From assembly GCF_041228405.1 (NCBI RefSeq), contig NZ_CP133888.1:2046001-2110000 (forward strand): a stretch of 64,000 nt of DNA. The letters run 5' to 3'. The position numbers and the translations under genes are program-made. The DNA is from Salinilacustrithrix flava (GTDB lineage Bacteria > Actinomycetota > Acidimicrobiia > Acidimicrobiales > Salinilacustritrichaceae). Under the pieces are notes generated by a model. That model searched no databases, was not told the DNA's origin, and worked only from the letters and a program-made list of their open reading frames with translations. Below, piece by piece: positions 33,320 to 40,986 of this stretch. The first letter of the stretch is position 1; every line of letters starts with the position of its first letter.

Positions 33320-33865
33320 TCAGGTGAGGCGGGTGAGGGAGCCGTCGGCGACGTCGACGATGGCGCCGTGGACCTCGGCGCGGCCGCTGCGCAGCGCAGC
33401 GCCGAGGGGGCCCGGGTCGTCGTGGAGGGCAGCGACGGTGGCGGTGACGTGGGCCGGGACGGCGCAGTGCACCTCGCCGCAGGCGGGGGTCACCACCGGG
33501 CGGATGGGCGCCACGATGGACTCGAGGGAGGCGTCCTCCACGCCGTCCACCGCTGCCGTCACGGCGCCGCAGTGGGTGTGGCCGAGGACGACCACGGTGC
33601 GCACGCCCAGCTGCTCGACGGCATAGCCGAGGCTGGCGACCGCTTCGGTCGTGGCCGAGGCGCCGGCGACCCGGACGGTGAACAGCGCACCGGCGGGGAG
33701 GTCGAACAGGCGAGTGGGCGAGACTCGGGCGTCCGCGCAGGTGAGCACGGCGACCTGCGGCCGGTGGGGCGGGATGCCCTCGGCGGTGCCGGACGCCGGG
33801 CGGGCACGTCGGTGTGCCTCAGCCAGCTCGTCCCAGGTGGTGTTGCGCTCGTGCACGGTGGTCAT
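33320..33865 (-). CDS. Beta-class carbonic anhydrase
   Basis: 181 residues. Zinc ligands are visible in VLTCADARV (Cys and Asp-Arg pair) and VLGHTHCGAV (His and Cys). It hydrates CO2 to bicarbonate. First gene of the operon behind the CstR-type site. Pairing with SulP is suggestive because some SulP proteins exchange bicarbonate, but no such link is proved here. Confidence 0.85.
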   Translation of the reverse strand: MTTVHERNTTWDELAEAHRRARPASGTAEGIPPHRPQVAVLTCADARVSPTRLFDLPAGALFTVRVAGASATTEAVASLGYAVEQLGVRTVVVLGHTHCGAVTAAVDGVEDASLESIVAPIRPVVTPACGEVHCAVPAHVTATVAALHDDPGPLGAALRSGRAEVHGAIVDVADGSLTRLT

Positions 33866-33883
33866 CGTCCAACCTCGTCGGTG

Positions 33884-33899
33884 ATACCCGGTGGGGTAT
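33884..33899. promoter_or_regulatory. CstR-type operator, perfect inverted repeat
   Basis: ATACCC-GGTG-GGGTAT sits 19 bases before the carbonic anhydrase start, next to a weak TTGTCC/CATACC promoter read on the minus strand. It has the TACCC/GGGTA design of CsoR-family sites. A second palindrome TGTCCGGACA is at 33913-33922. The regulator gene for it is likely the CstR-like gene at 29249-29521. Confidence 0.65.
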
Positions 33900-33965
33900 G
33901 CACCAACCTACATGTCCGGACAATGTTTGGCTACCCCCGTGTGATCGGCGGCTCCTCGCGTGGGG

Positions 33966-35135
33966 TCAGCCGGCGCGCACGGTCGCGCCGTCGACGGGTT
34001 CGACCGCCTCGTAGCGCTCGTCGCCGGCGAGGTGCTGGCGGAGGAACGACACGGCGTAGCGCTCCGTGATGTCGAAGGCCTGCGTCACGTCGACCGCGGC
34101 GCCGGGGTCGCAGGTCTCGCCGGCCAAGGACTGGGCTGCCTCGACCGTCCCGTCGGGGACCTCGGCGCCGGGCGCGCTGACCGCGGTGAGGATGTCGCAG
34201 ATGTTGGTCACGACCTCGTGCGAGCCGCCGTCGATCTCGACGAGCGTCGCCGGGCCGCTCGCCAGCCCCAGCGGACGGGTCGACTGGTCCTCGACCGGCG
34301 TCGTGGCGTCGTCGCTGCCGGTGACGATCAGCATCGGGATGCTGATCGACGACAGCGCCTCGTCGGTCAGTCGGGAGGAGGCGGGGGCCAGCGGGACGAT
34401 GGCGTCCACCCGGGGGTCGGCGGGGATGTCCTCGAAGCCGCCGGCGGCGGCCAGCGCGGTGAAGCCGCCGAAGGAGTGGCCCATCACCGCGACCTGCTCG
34501 GCGTCGGCCAGGTCGCCGGCGATGCGACCGGCCTCGACCTCGTCGAGCAGGAGCCCGACGTCGAGGACCCGGTTGCGAGCCGACACGCCGAACTCGGTCT
34601 CGGTGCCGAGCAGCCGGTCGATGGCGGTGTTGCCGGCGTGGTCGGCGGCGACGACCACGAAGCCGTGCGACGCCACGGTCTCCACGATCGAGGCCGACTG
34701 CTGGCGCAGCCCACCCGAACCGTGGGAGAACACGACGACGGGGAACGGCGCTTCCTCCGAGGGGGGCGCGTCCACCGTCGACAGGTCGGCGTCGAAGGCG
34801 ACGCCCGGGATGAGCTCGTAGGGCGTGGGCTCGGCCGCCGCGGCGGCCGGGTACCAGACCTCGACCGTCAGGGTCCGCTCGGGTCGATCGGGGTCGGTGA
34901 CCTGCTGGGTCGTCCGGCCGACCGCGTACGGGCCGGGCTGGTCGGGGGCGGGGGCCTCGGGCTCGGCCTCGGTGTCGTCCTCCGTCTCGTCCTCGGTGCC
35001 GGACGCGACCTCGGTCTCCTGTTCGTCGGAGACCTCGTCGCTGGTCGGCGGCGACGACGTGTCGTCGTCGTCACCGCACGCGGCGAGCAGGAGCGTGGCG
35101 GTGAGCAGGGCGGAGGCGATGCGGCGATGGGGCAC
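33966..35135 (-). CDS. Secreted alpha/beta-hydrolase lipoprotein
   Basis: 389 residues. Signal peptide and lipobox LLLAAC are followed by an acidic low-complexity stretch rich in Asp/Glu/Thr (about residues 22-60). The hydrolase domain has VVVFSHGSGG (oxyanion), the nucleophile loop GHSFGGF and later a His in EIDGGSHE. This resembles dienelactone-hydrolase or PAF-acetylhydrolase-type enzymes acting on esters. GTG 35135 lies six bases behind TACCGT (leaderless). Confidence 0.78.
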   Translation of the reverse strand: MPHRRIASALLTATLLLAACGDDDDTSSPPTSDEVSDEQETEVASGTEDETEDDTEAEPEAPAPDQPGPYAVGRTTQQVTDPDRPERTLTVEVWYPAAAAAEPTPYELIPGVAFDADLSTVDAPPSEEAPFPVVVFSHGSGGLRQQSASIVETVASHGFVVVAADHAGNTAIDRLLGTETEFGVSARNRVLDVGLLLDEVEAGRIAGDLADAEQVAVMGHSFGGFTALAAAGGFEDIPADPRVDAIVPLAPASSRLTDEALSSISIPMLIVTGSDDATTPVEDQSTRPLGLASGPATLVEIDGGSHEVVTNICDILTAVSAPGAEVPDGTVEAAQSLAGETCDPGAAVDVTQAFDITERYAVSFLRQHLAGDERYEAVEPVDGATVRAG

Positions 35136-35209
35136 CTCGGCACGGTACCGACCGCCATCGCGCCCGCTCGGTCGGCGTCGATGTCCGTGACGGACCGGCC
35201 GGCGCACGG

Positions 35210-35230
35210 TTAACGCACGTGCGTTAACGT
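35210..35230. promoter_or_regulatory. Palindromic operator and -10 of the first acyl-CoA dehydrogenase
   Basis: TTAACGCACGTGCGTTAA (35210-35227) is a perfect 18-bp palindrome. Its right arm overlaps TAACGT (35225-35230), which is 6 bases before ATG 35237. This is a fitting place for TetR repression, probably by the gene at 36627. Confidence 0.65.
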
Positions 35231-35236
35231 CGCTCC

Positions 35237-36535
35237 ATGGCATGGGACTTCCGCACCGACCCCGACTACCAGACCCAGCTCGACTGGGTCGACGACTTCG
35301 TCCGTGAGGAGGTGGAGCCCCTGGACCTCGTCCTCGGCGACCCCTACGACAAGTCCGACGAGGCCGCGATGGCCGTCGTCCGTCCGCTGCAGCAGCAGGT
35401 CAAGGACCGCGGCCTGTGGGCCGCCCACCTCGGCCCCGAGCTCGGCGGCCAGGGCTACGGGCAGCTGAAGCTGGCGCTGCTCAACGAGATCCTCGGCCGG
35501 TCCCGCTGGGCGCCGTCGGTGTTCGGCTGCCAGGCCCCGGACTCGGGCAACGCCGAGATCCTCGCCCACTACGGCACCGAGGAGCAGAAGGCGAAGTACC
35601 TGCAGCCGCTGCTCGACGGCCAGATCTCGTCGTGCTACTCGATGACCGAGCCCCACGCCGGCGCCGATCCGACGCTGTTCACCACCCGCGCCGTGCTCGA
35701 CGGCGACGAGTGGATCATCAACGGGGAGAAGTGGTTCTCCTCCAACGCCCGCTTCGCGTCCTTCTACATCGTCATGGCGGTCACCGACCCCGACGTGAGC
35801 GCCTACCAGGGCATGAGCATGTTCGTGGTGCCGGCCGAGACGCCCGGCGTGGAGATCGTGCGAAACGTCGGCCTGGGGGCCGAGCCGGAGGGGCACGGCA
35901 CGCACGGCTACGTCCGCTACACCGACGTCCGGGTGCCGGCCGACCACCTGCTCGGTGGGGCGGGGCAGGCCTTCGCCATCGCCCAGACCCGCCTCGGCGG
36001 CGGTCGCATCCACCACGCCATGCGGACCATCGCCTCGGTGCGCCGGGCCTTCGACATGATGTGCGAGCGGGCGCTCAGCCGCGAGACCCGCACCGGGCCG
36101 CTGGCATCGCTCGGCGTGGTCCAGGAGCAGATCGCCGACTCCTGGATCGAGATCGAGCAGTTCCGCCTGCTCGTCCTGCGCACGGCGTGGCTGATCGACG
36201 AGCACCAGGACTACAAGAAGGTCCGCAAGGACATCGCGGCGGTGAAGGTCGCCATGCCGAAGGTGTTCCACGACGTGGTCCAGCGGGCCATGCACCTGCA
36301 CGGCGCACTCGGTGTGTCGAACGAGATGCCGTTCGTGTCGATGATGATCGGCGCCGAGGTCATGGCGATCGCCGACGGCCCCACCGAGGTGCACAAGGTC
36401 ACGATCGCCCGGCAGGTGCTCAAGGAGCACAAGCCGGTGGACACGCTGTTCCCCTCGGCGCACCTGCCGACCCGTCGCGAGGAGGCCCGCGCCAAGATGG
36501 CCGACGTGCTCGAGCACGTGGTGGGCAACCAGTGA
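35237..36535 (+). CDS. Acyl-CoA dehydrogenase
   Basis: 432 residues. The N-terminal helical part precedes CYSMTEPHAGADPTLF, WIINGEKWFSSNARFASFYIV and ADHLLGGAGQAFAIAQTRLGGGRIHHAMRTIA, standard FAD-contact segments, and ends in a C-terminal alpha domain with MHLHGALGVSNEMPFVSMM. The enzyme oxidises an acyl-CoA at C2-C3 with electrons passed to ETF. It is about 65 percent similar by eye to the second copy at 39531. First gene of an operon with a truncated SDR, a TetR regulator, an enoyl-CoA hydratase and a VOC protein. Confidence 0.9.
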   Translation: MAWDFRTDPDYQTQLDWVDDFVREEVEPLDLVLGDPYDKSDEAAMAVVRPLQQQVKDRGLWAAHLGPELGGQGYGQLKLALLNEILGRSRWAPSVFGCQAPDSGNAEILAHYGTEEQKAKYLQPLLDGQISSCYSMTEPHAGADPTLFTTRAVLDGDEWIINGEKWFSSNARFASFYIVMAVTDPDVSAYQGMSMFVVPAETPGVEIVRNVGLGAEPEGHGTHGYVRYTDVRVPADHLLGGAGQAFAIAQTRLGGGRIHHAMRTIASVRRAFDMMCERALSRETRTGPLASLGVVQEQIADSWIEIEQFRLLVLRTAWLIDEHQDYKKVRKDIAAVKVAMPKVFHDVVQRAMHLHGALGVSNEMPFVSMMIGAEVMAIADGPTEVHKVTIARQVLKEHKPVDTLFPSAHLPTRREEARAKMADVLEHVVGNQ

Positions 36536-36630
36536 GCGATCGGTTCGACCTCACCGGTCGGGTCGCGGTCGTCACCGGCGGCAGCCGGGGTCTGGGCCGG
36601 GCGATGGTGCAGGCCTTCGCACCAGCATGA
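36532..36630 (+). pseudogene. Short-chain dehydrogenase stump (first ~32 codons)
   Basis: GTG 36532 overlaps the acyl-CoA dehydrogenase stop. The translated start FDLTGRVAVVTGGSRGLGRAM is a complete SDR Rossmann opening (TGGSRGLG), but only 32 codons remain before a stop at 36628-36630. That stop overlaps the ATG of the TetR gene (ATGA). The rest of a normal 250-residue SDR is missing, so a deletion has joined its 5' end to the next gene. Confidence 0.75.
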
Positions 36631-37283
36631 GCGCCGGGGCCCGCCTCGCCATCGTCCGGGCGGCGGAGGAGCTGTTCGCGTCCGAGGGCATCGAGGCCCC
36701 GTCGCTCCGGGAGATCGCCCGTCGGGCCGGGCAGGGCAACACCAACGCCGCCCAGTACCACTTCGGGGACCGGGATGGGCTGCTGCTGGCGGTGCTGGCC
36801 CGGCACCGCGATCGCGTCGAGGGCCGCCGCGGCTCGCTGCTGGACGAGGTCGAGCGGTCGGACCCGCCGGAGCCGAGAGCCCTGTCGACTGCGCTGGTCG
36901 CCCCGCTCGTCGCCGAGCTGTCCGAGCCCGACGGCGGGGCTGCCCACCTCCAGATCGTGGCCGAGGTGCTCGCCCGACCCGTGCGCTTCGCCGGCACCCT
37001 CGAGGCTCACTGGCAGGCGCCGAGCATCCGCCGGTGGAGCCAGCTGGTCGAACCGCTGCTTCCCGCGGAGGCCGTCGGCCGCCCGCTGCACCGCCGCTTC
37101 GCCGTGCTCCGCTTCGTGCACGGCGAGCTGGCCAGCCGAGCCCGGGAGCGCGGCGGCCGTGGCGACCACCGGCTCTTCGCCAGCCACCTGGTGGACCTGG
37201 TGACGGCCATGCTGGCCGCGCCGGTGACGCACTGGACGACCGACCTGATCCGCCCGAGCACCGACGGAGGACGAACCCGATGA
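36627..37283 (+). CDS. TetR-family regulator
   Basis: 218 residues. Helix-turn-helix: SLREIARRAGQGNTNAAQYHFGDRDGLL, a pattern of the group found with acyl-CoA dehydrogenases. The C-terminal part is shared with the TetR at 38859 (LRFVHGELASR, DHRLFASHLVDLVT against LRFTVSELARR, DHRLFTSQLTDLVT), so the two are paralogs. Overlaps by ATGA both the SDR stump upstream and the hydratase downstream. Expected to act on 35210-35227. Confidence 0.85.
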   Translation: MSAGARLAIVRAAEELFASEGIEAPSLREIARRAGQGNTNAAQYHFGDRDGLLLAVLARHRDRVEGRRGSLLDEVERSDPPEPRALSTALVAPLVAELSEPDGGAAHLQIVAEVLARPVRFAGTLEAHWQAPSIRRWSQLVEPLLPAEAVGRPLHRRFAVLRFVHGELASRARERGGRGDHRLFASHLVDLVTAMLAAPVTHWTTDLIRPSTDGGRTR

Positions 37284-38074
37284 CCCAGACCGAGATCGAC
37301 TACGTGGTCGACGATCCCGTCGCCACCATCACGCTGCGGCGGCCGGCGACGCTGAACGCGCTCACCCACCCGATGCTGCGCGCCTTCCGCGAGGCCGTCG
37401 ACGCCGCGGCAGCCGACCCGCGCGTGGTGGGCATCGTGGTGACGGGGGAGGGCCGGGGGTTCTGCTCCGGGCTCGATGCATCGGTGCTCCAGCAGACGAC
37501 CGACGCCGGCTCGGCCGCGGCACCGCCGAAGGACGGCGTGCCCGGCCTGTTCACGTGGCTGCTGCAGGTGCCCAAGCCGGTGATCAGCGCGGTGAACGGC
37601 GTGGCCGCCGGCGGCGGGTTCGTGCTGGCGACGATGTCCGACATCCGCATCGCATCCGACGCCGCCTCGTTCATCTCCATCTTCTCCAAGCGGGGGCTCA
37701 TCGCCGAGCACGGCACGACCTGGATCGTGCCGCGTCTGGTCGGCACCGGTGCCGCCCTCGACATGCTCTGGTCGTCGCGGAAGGTCGAGGCAGCCGAGGC
37801 GCTGCGCCTCGGGCTCGTCCAGCAGGTGGTCGCACCCGACGACCTGCTGGCGGCTGCCCGTCGCTACGTCGTGGACCTGGCCGAGAACGTGTCGCCGGCG
37901 TCGCTCGCCGACACCAAGCGCCTCGTCTACGAGGGCTACGGGGTGACGTACCCGGACGCGCTCGACGAGATCGACGGCGTGCAGTACGCCGCGCTCGACC
38001 GACCGGACGCCCGGGAGGGTGCCGCAGCGCTCCTCGAGAAGCGGGCGCCAGCGTTCCCCCGGCTGGGGGCCTGA
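37280..38074 (+). CDS. Enoyl-CoA hydratase/isomerase family protein
   Basis: 264 residues from ATG 37280 overlapping the TetR stop. Crotonase marks are RRPATLNALTHPML, GRGFCSGLD (first oxyanion loop), NGVAAGGGFVLATMSDIRIAS (second loop) and PRLVGTGAALDMLW. The pair of acyl-CoA dehydrogenase and hydratase gives the first two steps of beta-oxidation of some acyl-CoA. The substrate is not readable. Confidence 0.87.
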   Translation: MTQTEIDYVVDDPVATITLRRPATLNALTHPMLRAFREAVDAAAADPRVVGIVVTGEGRGFCSGLDASVLQQTTDAGSAAAPPKDGVPGLFTWLLQVPKPVISAVNGVAAGGGFVLATMSDIRIASDAASFISIFSKRGLIAEHGTTWIVPRLVGTGAALDMLWSSRKVEAAEALRLGLVQQVVAPDDLLAAARRYVVDLAENVSPASLADTKRLVYEGYGVTYPDALDEIDGVQYAALDRPDAREGAAALLEKRAPAFPRLGA

Positions 38075-38077
38075 GCC

Positions 38078-38773
38078 GTGGCCGAGAGGATGAGCACGCT
38101 CCGACTGCGCCAGGTCGCCCTGGTCGCCACCGAGCTCGATCCCGTCCTGGACGCCCTTGGCGCCGAACTCGGTCTCGAGGTCGCCCACCGTGACCCGGCC
38201 GTCGCGACGTTCGGCCTCGTGAACGCCGTGCTGCCTGTCGGCAACCAGTTCCTCGAGGTGGTGTCACCCACTCGCGAGGGGACGGCCGCCGGCCGCCAGC
38301 TCGAGCGCATGGGCGGCGACGGCGGCTACATGGTCATCTGCCAGACCGACGACCAGGCCCCGTTCCGCCAGCGTGCCGAGGGGCTCGGGATCCGCACCGC
38401 GTTCGAGTTCGACGACCACGGCTACCAGGGCTGGCAGCTGCACCCCGGGGACACCGGTGGGTCGTTCCTCGAGATCGACGTGCAGCCTCCCGGTGACGGC
38501 GACCCGTGGATGCCGGCCGGCCCGGGTTGGCAGCGGGCGGTCCGCACCGACGTGGTCGACGGCATCGAGGCCGTGGAGCTCGCGGTCCCCGATCCGGACG
38601 CCACCGCCGGCCGGTGGCGCGACCTGCTGGGTCGGCCGGACTTCGACGACGGCGTCGCCCTCCGCTGGGGGCGCGGCGAGCGAGGCCTGGTCGCCATCGA
38701 CCTGCACGCGGCCGACCGCGACCGAGCCGGTGACGAGCTGACGATCTGCGGCGTGCGCTTCCGCCTCGTCTGA
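38078..38773 (+). CDS. VOC/glyoxalase-like domain protein
   Basis: 231 residues. The halves STLRLRQVALVATELDPVLDALGAEL...NQFLEVVSP and DGIEAVELAVPDPDATAGRWRDLLG are paired beta-alpha-beta-beta-beta units of the glyoxalase-like (VOC) fold. GTG 38078 starts 3 bases after the hydratase stop; ATG 38090 is another choice. Probably acts on the same acyl or hydroxy-acid substrate as the operon; no metal set is certain. Confidence 0.65.
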   Translation: MAERMSTLRLRQVALVATELDPVLDALGAELGLEVAHRDPAVATFGLVNAVLPVGNQFLEVVSPTREGTAAGRQLERMGGDGGYMVICQTDDQAPFRQRAEGLGIRTAFEFDDHGYQGWQLHPGDTGGSFLEIDVQPPGDGDPWMPAGPGWQRAVRTDVVDGIEAVELAVPDPDATAGRWRDLLGRPDFDDGVALRWGRGERGLVAIDLHAADRDRAGDELTICGVRFRLV

Positions 38774-38793
38774 ACGGACCGAGACGACGAACC

Positions 38794-38832
38794 GGGCCGC
38801 CCCACACGCCTCGACGGCGTGTGGAGCGGCCC
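38794..38832 (+). terminator. Long hairpin after the VOC gene
   Basis: GGGCCGC plus CCACACGCC (38794-38810) pair with GGCGTGTGG plus GCGGCCC (38816-38832), with one mismatched base on each side and the loop TCGAC. It closes the acyl-CoA dehydrogenase operon. A T-run is absent, as usual at this GC content. Confidence 0.7.
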
Positions 38833-38858
38833 AGAACGGTCGGTTAGACACCTTGCGG

Positions 38859-39476
38859 ATGGCGAGCCCCGTGCCCGATGCGCTGATCCGAGCTGCCGAG
38901 CGGCTCTTCGCCGAGCGCGGCTCGGACCAGGTGAGCCTGCGCGAGATCACCGCAGAGGCGGGAGCGACCAACGCCAGCGCGGTCCAGTACCACTTCGGCG
39001 ATCGGCGGGGCCTCATCCGTGCCGTGCTCGCCAAGCACGACGCCGACGTCGAGCGGCGCCGCCACGCGCTGCTCGACGCATACGAGGAGGCCGGCACCTC
39101 GGACGTCCGGCGCCTGGCGCACGCGCTCGTCCAGCCGCTGGCCGACGAGCTGGGCAACGACGACGGCGGTCTCGGCTACCTGCAGCTCCTGTCGGACCTC
39201 TTCAACCGGCCGAACCCGCCCTACGAGCCCGCCGCCGCCGAGGACCCGACCCACAGCGTCAACCGCTGGCGGGCCCTGGTGATGCCGATGCTGACCCCCG
39301 AGGCGATCCGCCTCCACCGCCGCTTCGACGCGCTGCGCTTCACGGTGTCCGAGCTCGCCCGGCGGGGGCGCACCGGTCGCAAGGACCACCGGCTCTTCAC
39401 GAGCCAGCTCACCGACCTGGTCACCGGGCTGCTGCTCGCGCCGGTGTCGGAGGACACCCGGAAGCTCCTGCGCTGA
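38859..39476 (+). CDS. TetR-family regulator (paralog of 36627)
   Basis: 205 residues. Helix-turn-helix SLREITAEAGATNASAVQYHFGDRRGLI is nearly the same as in the TetR at 36627. TAGACA lies 8 bases before ATG 38859, a likely leaderless start. Stands directly before the second acyl-CoA dehydrogenase and probably acts on its operator at 39499-39518. Confidence 0.85.
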   Translation: MASPVPDALIRAAERLFAERGSDQVSLREITAEAGATNASAVQYHFGDRRGLIRAVLAKHDADVERRRHALLDAYEEAGTSDVRRLAHALVQPLADELGNDDGGLGYLQLLSDLFNRPNPPYEPAAAEDPTHSVNRWRALVMPMLTPEAIRLHRRFDALRFTVSELARRGRTGRKDHRLFTSQLTDLVTGLLLAPVSEDTRKLLR

Positions 39477-39493
39477 ACCGGCCCGGGTCCGGC

Positions 39494-39518
39494 TTGACAT
39501 CAATGCACCCGCATTGAT
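39494..39518 (+). promoter_or_regulatory. Promoter and operator of the second acyl-CoA dehydrogenase
   Basis: TTGACA (39494-39499) is overlapped by the perfect inverted repeat ATCAATGC-ACCC-GCATTGAT (39499-39518), 13 bases before ATG 39531. The -10 box is weak. This operator differs in sequence from TTAACGCACGTGCGTTAA of the first module, so each TetR paralog probably has its own site. Confidence 0.65.
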
Positions 39519-39530
39519 CCACTGCGGTCC

Positions 39531-40814
39531 ATGGCATGGGACTTCCAGACCGAACCCGAATTCCAGAAGAAGCTCGATTGGGTCGAGAACTTCTGCAAGG
39601 AGAAGGTCGAGCCGCTCGACTACGTCTTCCCCTACGCGGTCCGGTCACCCGACCCCGTGGTGAAGGCCTACGTCCGCGAGCTCCAGCAGGAGGTCAAGGA
39701 CCAGGGCCTGTGGGCGATCTTCCTGGACGAGGAGCTCGGCGGCCCCGGCTTCGGCCAGCTCAAGCTCGGCCTGCTCAACGAGGTCATCGGCCGCTACTCC
39801 GGCGCCCCGCAGATGTTCGGTGCCGCTGCGCCCGACACCGGGAACATGGAGATGCTCGCCGCCTACGGCACCGAGGAGCAGAAGAAGCGCTGGCTCGAGC
39901 CGCTGCTCAACCAGGAGATGTTCTCCGCCTACTCGATGACCGAGCCCCAGGGGGGTTCCGACCCGAACCTGTTCCGGACCACCGCGGTCCGCGACGGCGA
40001 CGAGTGGGTCATCAACGGCGAGAAGTGGTTCACCTCCGCCGGACGCGTCGCCGACATCCTCTTCGTGATGTGCACCAACGGCATGTTCGTGGTGCCCCGC
40101 GAGACCCCGGGCGTGGAGATCCAGCCCCAGCCCCGCAACCACAACCACATCATCTACAACGACGTGCGCGTCCCGGCCGATCACCTCCTCGGCCCCGAGG
40201 ACGGCGCCAAGGTCCTGGCCCAGCGCCGGCTCGGCGGCGGCCGCATCCACCACGCGATGCGCACCATCGCCCAGTGCACGCTGGCCTTCGACATGATGTG
40301 CGAGCGGGCCCTGTCGCGGGAGTCCCACGGCAAGATCATCGGCGAGCACCAGATGGTGCAGGAGAAGATCGCCGAGTCCTACGCCAAGCTCAAGATGCTG
40401 CGGCTGTACGTGCTCGAGACGGCGTGGAAGATGGACCAGACCTCCAGCGCCGAGACCCGCACCGACATCGCTGCGGTGAAGTTCACCATGGCGCGGGTGC
40501 TGCGGGAGATCTCCTTCGACGCCCTGCACATCCACGGCTCCCTCGGCACCACCGACCTGACGCCGCTGCAGGCCATGTACGCCGGCGCCCCGACGATGGG
40601 TCTGGCCGACGGGGCCGACGAGGTGCACAAGTCCACGGTCGCCCGCCGGGTGCTGAAGGACTACCGCCCCCACGAGGGCTACTTCCCCCGGGAGTTCATC
40701 CCGTACAAGAAGGAAGAGGCCTGGGAGAAGATCCAGCCCGTGCTCGATGCACGCCCGGAGCTGCGCGAGTCGGCCGAGAACTACAAGAAGTACCTGGCCA
40801 AGCGGGGGCGCTGA
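39531..40814 (+). CDS. Acyl-CoA dehydrogenase (second copy)
   Basis: 427 residues, same start (AWDF-type TEPEFQKKLDWVENF) and same FAD blocks as the first copy (AYSMTEPQGGSDPNLF, WVINGEKWFTSAGRVADIL, GGGRIHHAMRTIAQ). Length and spacing agree with the enzyme at 35237, so they arose by duplication. Nearby differences in the C-terminal part (IHGSLGTTDLTPLQAMYAG) may shift substrate preference. Monocistronic with its TetR upstream; no clear promoter gap before the Kai operon except 172 bases. Confidence 0.88.
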   Translation: MAWDFQTEPEFQKKLDWVENFCKEKVEPLDYVFPYAVRSPDPVVKAYVRELQQEVKDQGLWAIFLDEELGGPGFGQLKLGLLNEVIGRYSGAPQMFGAAAPDTGNMEMLAAYGTEEQKKRWLEPLLNQEMFSAYSMTEPQGGSDPNLFRTTAVRDGDEWVINGEKWFTSAGRVADILFVMCTNGMFVVPRETPGVEIQPQPRNHNHIIYNDVRVPADHLLGPEDGAKVLAQRRLGGGRIHHAMRTIAQCTLAFDMMCERALSRESHGKIIGEHQMVQEKIAESYAKLKMLRLYVLETAWKMDQTSSAETRTDIAAVKFTMARVLREISFDALHIHGSLGTTDLTPLQAMYAGAPTMGLADGADEVHKSTVARRVLKDYRPHEGYFPREFIPYKKEEAWEKIQPVLDARPELRESAENYKKYLAKRGR

Positions 40815-40986
40815 CGATCGGCGGGGCCCGCCCCGATACCTGCAGCAAGCGCAACAGCTCGAGGATCGATTCCTTCACTTCCGGCGCGAAGTGGTCGATA
40901 AGGAAGGAACGACACCCCCGAGACGACGGTGGCCCGGCCGCGACGACGCGAGCTGGTGCCGGCGCCTCCTGATCGAGAGGCGCCTC

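Noticed and set aside
40819..40831. GC-rich palindrome GGCGGGGCCCGCC before the kai operon
   Set aside because: Central loop is too small to form a hairpin; may be part of a weak terminator for the acyl-CoA dehydrogenase.
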